Below are positions 1-6,400 of a stretch of DNA of 12,848 bases, piece by piece (within the stretch, counting starts at the first letter, position 1; each line of letters opens with the position of its first letter). Origin of the DNA: CAZKDV01 sp964551645 (GTDB lineage: Bacteria > Bacteroidota > Bacteroidia > Bacteroidales > DTU049); the NCBI GenBank assembly GCA_964551645.1, contig CAZKDV010000068.1, forward strand, positions 1-12,848, read 5' to 3'. The translations under genes and the position numbers were made by a program. The notes under the pieces are model-generated. The model was not told where the DNA came from and made no database searches. It was given only the letters and a program-made list of their open reading frames with translations.

Positions 1-779
1 AACATTTCAAAGATACAAAATGAAACCAATTCACAACACAACTTTAGGTTTAATAACAGAAGGCTTTGTTGTTTTCAACATTTCAAAGATACAAAATGAA
101 ACCAATTCACAACAAAAAACTAACAGAACGCAAATTAGACAAGGTTGTTTTCAACATTTCAAAGATACAAAATGAAACCAATTCACAACTCCACTTTATT
201 ATGCGAATGGAATTTTAACGTTGTTTTCAACATTTCAAAGATACAAAATGAAACCAATTCACAACTGCATGACTTGCAAAACTTGTAAGGAATATGTTGT
301 TTTCAACATTTCAAAGATACAAAATGAAACCAATTCACAACTCTGCGGATTTAGTCCCGCCATTAATTGCTGTTGTTTTCAACATTTCAAAGATACAAAA
401 TGAAACCAATTCACAACCTGCGTGCATCGGTTCGCCTGGCTCTAATGGTTGTTTTCAACATTTCAAAGATACAAAATGAAACCAATTCACAACATCAATG
501 GATAAGCGGTGACGGAAATTACAGTTGTTTTCAACATTTCAAAGATACAAAATGAAACCAATTCACAACAACAAAAGATTTACAATCTCTTCTTTCGAGT
601 TGTTTTCAACATTTCAAAGATACAAAATGAAACCAATTCACAACCATCCACTCCATGCGAGCCAACGAAAGAGCCGTTGTTTTCAACATTTCAAAGATAC
701 AAAATGAAACCAATTCACAACTTATTGCATTGTTTATAATTAAAAACTTAAAGTTGTTTTCAACATTTCAAAGATACAA
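1..779 (-). CRISPR. CRISPR array, type II-C-like, 11 repeats and 10 spacers
   Basis: Eleven copies of a 46-bp repeat that on the plus strand begins GTTGTTTTCAAC and ends CCAATTCACAAC. Copies lie at 1-37 (cut by the window edge), 68-113, 144-189, 220-265, 296-341, 372-417, 448-493, 524-569, 599-644, 676-721 and 753-779 (truncated to 27 bases). All complete copies are identical. Spacers are 30 bp, except the last three (29, 31 and 31). Read on the minus strand, the repeat starts GTTGTGAATTGG and has the core TTGTATCTTTGAAATG. This long form is known from Bacteroidota Cas9 (type II-C) arrays and differs from the 36-bp repeats of Cas13b arrays. Strand is given as minus because of the promoter motif inside each repeat. 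No cas gene is in the window, so the subtype rests on repeat sequence only. The array may continue left of base 1. Confidence 0.95.
753..779 (-). repeat. Truncated terminal CRISPR repeat
   Basis: The last repeat matches the consensus for its first 27 plus-strand bases and then diverges abruptly at 780. In many arrays a degenerate repeat marks the leader-distal end. In some type II-C loci the degenerate copy is instead where transcription starts. The retained part includes the -7-like promoter element (769-776 on the minus strand), which favours the second reading here. Confidence 0.85.
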
Positions 780-797
780 GGTTTTATTAATTTGCAA
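769..797 (-). promoter_or_regulatory. Predicted minus-strand promoter at the array edge
   Basis: On the minus strand, TTG at 797-795 is followed after 18 bases by TATCTTTG at 776-769. This fits the Bacteroidota promoter consensus (TTG, 17-23 bases, TAnnTTTG). The -7 element lies in the truncated repeat and the -33 TTG lies in unique flanking DNA. In complete repeats the same two elements, with the same 18-base spacing, are both internal. Predicted transcription would run leftward through the whole array. The motif match is seen; the activity is inferred. Confidence 0.45.
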
Positions 798-815
798 GCA
801 GTGTAAAAAAAATGT

Positions 816-852
816 GCGGTGTCTTCGATAAGGCGCAGCCTCTGCGAGGGAG
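816..852 (+). repeat. Dispersed intergenic repeat, copy 1
   Basis: The stretch starts GCGGTG and ends TCTGCGAGGGAG. Bases 824-852 match 2615-2643 at 24 of 29 positions, and the first half (816-840) matches 2531-2555 at 19 of 25. It contains a small inverted repeat, CCTCT at 839-843 against AGAGG at 851-855. It carries no coding frame and is more GC-rich than its surroundings. It looks like a decayed copy of a genome-wide intergenic repeat. Related copies lie on the far side of the abiE operon. Confidence 0.5.
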
Positions 853-910
853 AGGAAAAGACGACTTATGTCTGTATTGACAATTAGTTTGAGTTTGGTA
901 AATAAAATTA

Positions 911-945
911 GTTGTTTTTGTATTGAAAGTGGAAAAAAAATCAAC
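911..945 (-). repeat. Weak CRISPR-repeat-like stretch (possible anti-repeat)
   Basis: Read on the minus strand, this 35-base stretch starts GTTG and ends ACAAC like the array repeat. It carries TTTCAA then TACAAAA where the repeat has TTTCAAAGATACAAAA, and it lacks about 11 bases near the end. It could be a decayed repeat or the anti-repeat of a tracrRNA, whose sequence would resemble the plus-strand repeat. The stretch is AT-rich, so chance similarity is a real possibility. A T8 run on the minus strand (813-806) could end such an RNA, but only a 4-bp stem precedes it. Confidence 0.2.
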
Positions 946-958
946 TATATGTGCAAAA

Positions 959-984
959 TTTACTATTTTTGTAAAGAGTTTTAC
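959..984 (+). promoter_or_regulatory. abiE promoter -7 element with overlapping inverted half-sites
   Basis: TATTTTTG at 964-971 is an exact TAnnTTTG match on the plus strand, 24 bases before the abiEi ATG. No TTG sits at the usual -33 spacing, so the promoter is incomplete by consensus. Three alternating half-sites surround it: TTTAC (959-963), GTAAA (971-975) and TTTAC (980-984). They form two inverted repeats around the -7 element and the expected start of transcription. AbiEi antitoxins of known systems bind inverted repeats and repress their own operon, so these are candidate operator sites. That role is inferred. Confidence 0.45.
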
Positions 985-995
985 ATAATATAAAC

Positions 996-1607
996 ATGAA
1001 TAACTTGAACTTGTTATCTAATATTCCCATTAGTAGTGCTGTTTTAAAGTCATATTTGGATAATTTGAAATATCCAAAAAATAAAATATCTGACATGGAA
1101 AAAAACGGCGAGCTGATTCGACTAAAAAGAGACTTGTATGTTTATAGCAAGTCTGATATTTCAAAAGAACTTATTGCTAATCATTTGTATGGCATATCGT
1201 ATGTTTCGCTCGAAACAGCTTTAGCATATTTCGGAATGATACCTGAAAGAGTTTATGCCATTCGCTCAATAACAACTAGGCGTTCTAAAACTTTTGTGAA
1301 TCCACTTGGTAATTTTGAATTTAAAACTGTATCGGTAGATTATTTTCGCATTGGGCTTCAACAGGAAATTGTTGAAGATAAGTTTGCATTTTTGATTGCC
1401 TCGCCGACAAAAGCTATTTGCGATATGATTATTACAACATCTAATCTACGCTTGCAGTCTGTTAAAGCAATGTATAGCTATTTGATAGAAAATTTACGAA
1501 TTGATTATGAAGTTCTAAAAAAAATTGACAAAGACATAGTTAGACAATGTATTGATGTTAGTAAAAAGAAAACAGAACTTAAATGCTTGTTAAAAATCAT
1601 ACTTTAA
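996..1607 (+). CDS. abiEi: AbiEi-family antitoxin / transcriptional regulator (type IV toxin-antitoxin)
   Basis: Predicted antitoxin of an AbiE pair. In studied systems AbiEi neutralises the AbiEii nucleotidyltransferase without a stable toxin-antitoxin complex, and its winged-helix N-terminus represses the operon. The 203-residue protein has an N-terminal winged-helix-like region (about 1-50), with the basic turn IRLKRDLYVY at 41-50. The AbiEi core follows: GISYVSLETALAYFGMIPE at 66-84, the ITTRRSK segment at 92-98, and ASPTKAICDM at 135-144. It is shorter than the lactococcal AbiEi (under 300 residues), but short forms of around 200 residues are common in this family. The ATG at 996 follows the promoter element at 964-971 by 24 bases and has no Shine-Dalgarno. 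The toxin gene starts 22 bases after the stop, so the two are very likely co-transcribed. Family assignment is strong; activity against phage is inferred. Confidence 0.85.
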   Translation: MNNLNLLSNIPISSAVLKSYLDNLKYPKNKISDMEKNGELIRLKRDLYVYSKSDISKELIANHLYGISYVSLETALAYFGMIPERVYAIRSITTRRSKTFVNPLGNFEFKTVSVDYFRIGLQQEIVEDKFAFLIASPTKAICDMIITTSNLRLQSVKAMYSYLIENLRIDYEVLKKIDKDIVRQCIDVSKKKTELKCLLKIIL

Positions 1608-1629
1608 AAATTTAAAAACATAATAAATT

Positions 1630-2479
1630 ATGCTTAATTCTATTTTTAACACCATGCTATCTCGCTATCAAGTTGCTACAAAAGACGATTTGAATAATGC
1701 AACATACGAAGTGATGCAACAAATTGTACTTGCAGGCTTACATCGTAGCGGTTTTTTTGAAAAAGCGGCATTTTATGGTGGCACTTGTCTGCGAATTTTC
1801 TATGGTTTACAGCGTTTTTCTGAAGATATGGATTTTTCGCTTTTACAAGCAGATGATAGCTTTGCGCTAGAAAATTACTTTGATGCTATAATTGAAGAGT
1901 TTGAAGCACNNNNNNNNNNTCGGTAAAGAAGTTATTATTAAGAAAAAGACTAAAGCAACACAGATGAATATAGAGTCAGCTTTTTTGAAAGAGAATACAA
2001 AAATTTATGACTTGCAATTTACTACCGAAAAGCAAATAAAGATAAAAATTGAAGTAGATACACAGCCACCGTCTGGCTTTTTGACAGAATATAAATTGCT
2101 TCTGTTGCCATTTTCCTTTATGACGCGTTGCTACTCATTGTCTGATTTGTATGCAGGAAAAATGCACGCTTTTCTTTTTCGAAATTGGAAAAATCGTGTA
2201 AAGGGACGCGATTGGTATGATTTTGAATTTTATGTACGAAATAATATCCCTTTAAATTTGGCTCACTTGAAGAAAAGAATAGAGCAAATCAATAAACTGT
2301 TTCAAGATGAGTTTTCTCCTGATGTTTTTAAAAAAATGATGAAAGAGCGGATTGAAAAAACAAGTATTGAAATGGTAAAAAATGATGTTAGCCCTTTTAT
2401 GAAAAATCCACAAGAAATGGATATTTGGAGTACAGAATATTTTTTACAATTAGTAGATTTAATACAATTTGAAAAATAA
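1630..2479 (+). CDS. abiEii: AbiEii-family nucleotidyltransferase toxin, interrupted by an assembly gap
   Basis: Predicted toxin of the AbiE pair, a DNA polymerase beta-like nucleotidyltransferase. Characterised relatives either bind GTP or modify tRNA, stopping growth and blocking phage replication. The part before the gap (93 residues) shows motif I, GGTCLR at 50-55, and motif II, RFSEDMDFS at 62-70, with the metal-binding acidic pair D66/D68. The part after the gap carries the family segment NIESAFLKEN, then YSLSDLYAGKMHAFLFR and KGRDWYDFEFYV near the middle of the protein. The two halves lie in different frames only because the ten Ns are not a multiple of three. Family comparison suggests just a few residues are missing between EEFEA and GKEV, so I read this as one intact gene rather than a frameshift. 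A terminator-like hairpin follows at 2531. Confidence 0.85.
1910..1919. other. Assembly gap of ten Ns
   Basis: Ten consecutive Ns inside the abiEii gene. For the reading frame to be continuous the missing stretch must be a multiple of three bases. The stated length of ten is therefore a placeholder or a wrong estimate. Confidence 1.
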
Positions 2480-2530
2480 GTTTATATAAGCAAATAAACT
2501 TTAGCTCAATCACCATTAGAGAGGATAGCT

Positions 2531-2567
2531 GCGGTGACTTAGACAAGGCTTACCCACCGCTTTTTTT
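2531..2567 (+). terminator. Terminator-like hairpin downstream of abiEii
   Basis: GCGGTG (2531-2536) pairs perfectly with CACCGC (2555-2560) across an 18-base loop and is followed directly by seven Ts (2561-2567). It lies 51 bases after the abiEii stop, on the right strand for a Rho-independent terminator. The stem is short and the loop long. The left arm is also the start of a dispersed-repeat copy (2531-2555), so terminator function may be a by-product of the repeat. Confidence 0.5.
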
Positions 2568-2573
2568 ACAGTA

Positions 2574-2643
2574 ATTGAGCATGTCGAAATCACCGTTTTA
2601 TTTTTATCCGTATTTTCGACAAGCCTCATCATCTGCGAGGGAG
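2574..2643. repeat. Dispersed intergenic repeat, further copies in both orientations
   Basis: Bases 2615-2643 on the plus strand match copy 1 at 824-852 in 24 of 29 positions, ending in the identical TCTGCGAGGGAG. Bases 2595-2574 on the minus strand carry CGGTG, TTCGAC and GCTCAAT, a recognisable inverted copy. GCTCAAT at 2504-2510 is the reverse complement of ATTGAGC at 2574-2580, so the region 2504-2580 can also fold. Together with 2531-2555 this makes at least three decayed copies of one repeat family in about 110 bases, with no coding frame. Confidence 0.5.
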
Positions 2644-2659
2644 TTACTATGCAAGCTAA

Positions 2660-2685
2660 GTTCAAGTTGTAAATGCAACTTGAAC
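2660..2685. repeat. Perfect 10-bp inverted repeat (hairpin)
   Basis: GTTCAAGTTG (2660-2669) and CAACTTGAAC (2676-2685) are exact reverse complements across a 6-base loop. No T-run follows directly, so it is not a classic terminator. The right arm contains the only TTG near the promoter-like element at 2699-2706. It could be an operator, an mRNA-end hairpin for the upstream operon, or another part of the repeat family. The function is not known. Confidence 0.6.
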
Positions 2686-2706
2686 GAGTGAAATTTTGTA
2701 TTTTTG
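2680..2706 (+). promoter_or_regulatory. Promoter-like element before the broken small gene
   Basis: TATTTTTG at 2699-2706 is an exact TAnnTTTG match, 21 bases before the ATG at 2728. TTG at 2680-2682 lies 16 bases upstream, one base short of the usual 17-23 spacing. The same octamer precedes abiEi (964-971) and, on the minus strand, the glycosyltransferase gene (11523-11516). Confidence 0.35.
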
Positions 2707-2727
2707 CATAATGAAAAAAATATGTAA

Positions 2728-2952
2728 ATGAAACCCCAAAAGAAGAAATTGAAAAAGCAGAAAGAAGGCTTAGGGAATATCTCTCAAGATAACTATGAAG
2801 CTGAATTTAATGAGTTTATTATGCGTTGCATAAGTCATTGAGCTGCTGCTGAAAGTTATATAAATGCTGCAATTAGTGAAGGATTAAGCAGACATCAAGC
2901 TATTGCAGAATTACATTCTATGGGTATATATCTAAGCAACTTAAAAGCTTAA
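2728..2952 (+). pseudogene. Small gene of unknown function split by an in-frame TGA
   Basis: From the ATG at 2728 the frame runs 37 codons and reaches TGA at 2839-2841. It then continues open for 36 more codons to TAA at 2950-2952. The first part is basic at its start (MKPQKKKLKKQKEG) and then acidic. The second part (AAAESYINAAISEG... to SNLKA) looks like ordinary helical protein sequence and has no ATG start at its beginning. A single change from TGG, CGA, AGA or GGA would explain the stop. TGA is used as a real stop elsewhere in the window (end of the NuoE-like gene), so code reassignment is unlikely. I do not recognise the family. It could instead be a real 37-residue peptide, or a sequencing error. 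Confidence 0.4.
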
Positions 2953-2979
2953 TATAAATAGTATTAATAAATCATATTC

Positions 2980-3435
2980 TTAATTCTCTCTCAATACATA
3001 TTCGTCATATTCAAGCTCAAACCTTAGTTTGTGTTTTGATTCTTCGATAGCTAATAGCTGAAAAATCTTTTTCAAATTGCTGTCTGCAACTTTTTCGCTT
3101 AGTGCTGTATATAATTTAAACGATGCTTTTTCTCTATTCATTGCCAATCGCAAGGCTTGTTCGTATGTTAGCGTATTGTTGCTTTTTTCGGCAACAATAT
3201 AATCGGCAATTTTTAAATCCTTAAGTTTATCTTCTTGAAGTGTCATTATTCCATCGGTCTTAATTTGCATTAGTCGTGCTTTATGGCTAATTTCTTCTTT
3301 TATGAACTCTTCAAACACCAACTTCATATCTTCTGTTCTTGCATTTTCAGTCAATTCTGTATAAAAATCAATAGCTTTTTGTTCTTGCTCAATAGCAAAA
3401 TTCAAAATTTCGTTTACACTTTCAAATTTTTTCAT
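2980..3435 (-). CDS. Rubrerythrin-like diiron (ferritin-fold) protein
   Basis: A 151-residue ferritin-like protein of the rubrerythrin group, made of two helical half-repeats. Each half carries the expected iron ligands: E18 (EQKAIDFY) with E48/H51 (EISH) in the first, and E102 (EKASFKLY) with E132/H135 (ESKH) in the second. It lacks the C-terminal rubredoxin-like Cys4 domain of classical rubrerythrin, so an outside electron donor would be needed. Rubrerythrins reduce hydrogen peroxide in the cytoplasm of anaerobes. The gene starts only 9 bases after the stop of the large iron-sulfur fusion protein and is last in that operon. A role in shielding the oxygen-sensitive complex, or taking electrons from it, is an inference from position. 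I see no clear terminator after its stop. Confidence 0.85.
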   Translation of the reverse strand: MKKFESVNEILNFAIEQEQKAIDFYTELTENARTEDMKLVFEEFIKEEISHKARLMQIKTDGIMTLQEDKLKDLKIADYIVAEKSNNTLTYEQALRLAMNREKASFKLYTALSEKVADSNLKKIFQLLAIEESKHKLRFELEYDEYVLREN

Positions 3436-3444
3436 ACTTACTTT

Positions 3445-6400
3445 TTATCGGTTTAGTAGTTGCTTCATTTCTTCTTCAAGCATTCTGCTAACAGCATCGC
3501 AACCATATTTGTATTTTCTGTTTTCGCCTTGTTTGTCTGTTGAAACAAATGATAATTTTCTTTTTTCGAGAGGCAATAGGCTAAATATTTCTTCCATCAC
3601 TTCTTCAATATTTTCATAAGTTTTGAGTTCAAACAATTGCATAATTCCGTTCAAAATTTCCAAATTTGACATTTCAATAGGGGAGTCAATTTCTTTTTGA
3701 AATTCTTGAATAACTTGCTGTGTGTTTGTAAACGAACCTCCTGTCTCGAAGTGAAAAGAGGCAGGAAGTACAAGTTCGGCTGCAAGGGCAGTTGGAGTTA
3801 AATAATAATCTTGAACGCAAACAAATTCTGCAAGTTGGAATGTGTTTTCATCAATTGCACAAGCAATGGGATCTTCTCCAAAAATGAATATATTTTTAAT
3901 TTCTTTATTGTTGATTTTTTCTTCTAAACAATAATTTGCAGAAAGATTATTACTTTGCCATGTTTTGTTTAATTTCTCAATAAAATCAGGATTATTCATT
4001 TTTTGTCTTCCGACACTTTGTTGTTCACATACGCCCATATCAAATAAGCCTTGTGCATTGTTTTTTTCTAAAAGCATGGTTATCCCAGCAGCTTTTTTGC
4101 CTAACTTTCCAGTAATCATAGCCAGATTATATATTTCGGCAGCTGTATTTGCATCAATATGCACTTCGGAAAAAATCAAAACTGATTCGTGAATCGAATT
4201 GTATTTATTTGCAAATTCCTCAATCACTTCTTTTTCAACACCTGTTTCTTTAATCAAACTTTCGTAATTAGTTTTCAATAAATCACTTTTATATTTTTCA
4301 AATTCCGACACATTAGCATCAATAAATAATTGATTTTGTTGCCCTGTAGCTAAGAGATAGTGATTTACGGCTTTAATGAAGTAATAATAAGATGAGATTC
4401 GAATTATTGAATTCATTTTATAGTCAGCATCAGTTGATTGTTCAGTGCTTACTAATTGCACTTCGATATCTTTTAGAAACTGTGTGTTGTGAACCATAAA
4501 GCCAACTACTGCATTTTCTTTATGTATTTCGGAGCCAAATAATATTATTTGTTTAGCATTTTGTATTTCATCAAACGGAACATTTTTATATGCTAAATTA
4601 TACTTTTCCCATTCTCGCTCAAAATACTGTAAACTTGAAATATTATTGGTTTTTACGCCTGCGCGAGCCATTTTTTGAATAAGGTACTGTTCGGCATTAG
4701 TTAATCTTGCTCCAACAAAGAATACATTTTGGTCGGCTTGAACCGATTTAATTTTATTTTTGATAATTCCAAAAGCTTCAGTCCACGAAATAGGAGAGAA
4801 GTCTCCGTTTTTTTTCAGCAAGGGTTGTGTAATTCGTTTTTCTTTGTTAAAAAATTTATATCCGAATTTTGGAAATCTGCATATATTGCCATCTGTGTTT
4901 ATTTCTCCGTTTTTGCCAGTAGCTTTAACAAAATGACCATTAATATGGTGCAGAGTGATTTCACAGCCTACAGAGCAAAAGTTGCAAATAGTGTTAAATT
5001 GTTCAGTATTTATGGCAACAAGCTTGAAAGGTACATTTTCCATTAAAGCACCAGTTGGGCAAGTTGAGATACATAATCCGCATGATTCGCAAGTTGTTTC
5101 GGTAAGAGATTGTTTCATGCTTGGAGCAACAAAAGTATCATATCCGCGGTTTATAAATCCGAGAGCATTTGCCCCAACTACTTCTTTGCAAATTCTGATA
5201 CATCTGGCACACAAAATACACTTATTGTTATCAATTTCAATATATGGATGCGAAAAATCTACTTCATATTCGTTAAACTCACCTGCATAAGATTTTTGAT
5301 CAGCACCGTAGTTTGTGGCATGTTTTTTCAAGTCGCAAGTATATAAAGCACCGCAGCCACATTCCATACAGCGAGCAGCTTCCATGCTTGCAACGATTGC
5401 GTTTTCATAGCCTAATTCAACTTCATCAAAATTTATCCGTTTAGAAGGTTCTAAAACAGGCATTTCATGACGCAATTGTTTGTTGAATTTATCAATATAT
5501 TCGGATTGTTTTTGTTCTTTGAAATTGTCTTTTTTACTAATAAATTCCTTTTGAACTCCTTTTACTTCTTCTTCTGACAAATATTGATGACAAGCAACAG
5601 AAGCAGTTTTTGCTTGAGCAATTGCCTCAATTATGGTTGCAGGTCCCGAAACGCAATCGCCAGCAGAAAAAACATTTGCAATTCCTGTTTGAAAATTATT
5701 GGGATTAACTTCGATATCGCCCCATTTATTGATTTTTAATTTTCCGCTTGTTGCGTTAGAATTAATATCTTGAATGAAGTTTACATCAGTTTTTTGACCT
5801 ATGGCAGCAAGTAGGTAATCAATTTCCAAATCAAATTCGGAATTTTCGATAGGAATTGGGCGGCGGCGACCAGAAGCATCAGGCTCTCCTAATCCCATTC
5901 TAATGCAAGTTACCGACTTTAAAACCCCATTTTCATCTTTATTTATTTTTGTTGGATTTGTAAGCAGTAAATATTCAACGCCTTCCACTTTCGATTCATG
6001 TATTTCAATAGGATTTGCGGGCATTTCTGTTTCAGTTCGTCTATATATAACATACACTTTTTGGGCTTTGCAACGAACAGAAGTACGGCAACAGTCCATA
6101 GCTGTATTTCCGCCACCAACAATAGCAATAGTTTTATTGCTAAAATCGTATTTTTGTCCAGTCATAGCCATATTTCTCAAAAAGTCAATTCCCGAAAATA
6201 CATTTTCAGCATCATCACCTTCAACTCCGGCTAATGTTCCTATTTGCGAACCTATTGTAATTATTGTTGCATCGTATTCTTTTTCAATTTTCTTATAACT
6301 AATATTTTGTCCTAATTTTTTGTTGCAATAAATATTTACCCCTAGTTCGGTAATTGTAGCCACTTCTTTATCAATAATATCATTCGGAAGTCTGTATTCA

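Noticed and set aside
221..739. Open frames of 60-76 codons through the CRISPR array
   Set aside because: They are the repeat read in successive frames. Unit length of 76 is not a multiple of three, so the same peptide (FSTFQRYKMKPIHN) reappears in shifted frames. Not genes.
1..779. Type VI-B (Cas13b) array
   Set aside because: Those repeats also begin GTTG and end CAAC but are 36 bases with a different core. This 46-base repeat with TATCTTTG fits Bacteroidota type II-C better.
780..995. tRNA or other structured RNA gene between the array and abiEi
   Set aside because: No cloverleaf, CCA end or conserved RNA core could be found. Only the dispersed repeat, the weak anti-repeat-like stretch and the promoter are visible.
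1630..2479. Frameshifted AbiEii pseudogene
   Set aside because: The frame change falls exactly at the ten-N gap, and both halves keep all family motifs, so the gap length explains it.
2839..2841. TGA recoded as tryptophan or selenocysteine
   Set aside because: TGA ends the NuoE-like gene in a normal ATGA overlap, no other gene needs recoding, and I see no selenocysteine-insertion hairpin after it.
2953..2979. Terminator between the broken small gene and rubrerythrin
   Set aside because: The 27 bases are AT-rich but show no stem with a following T-run on either strand.
5903..6298. 131-codon plus-strand frame opposite the GltD domain, and similar frames opposite other genes
   Set aside because: They lie antisense to strongly conserved coding sequence and encode no recognisable protein, so they are shadows.
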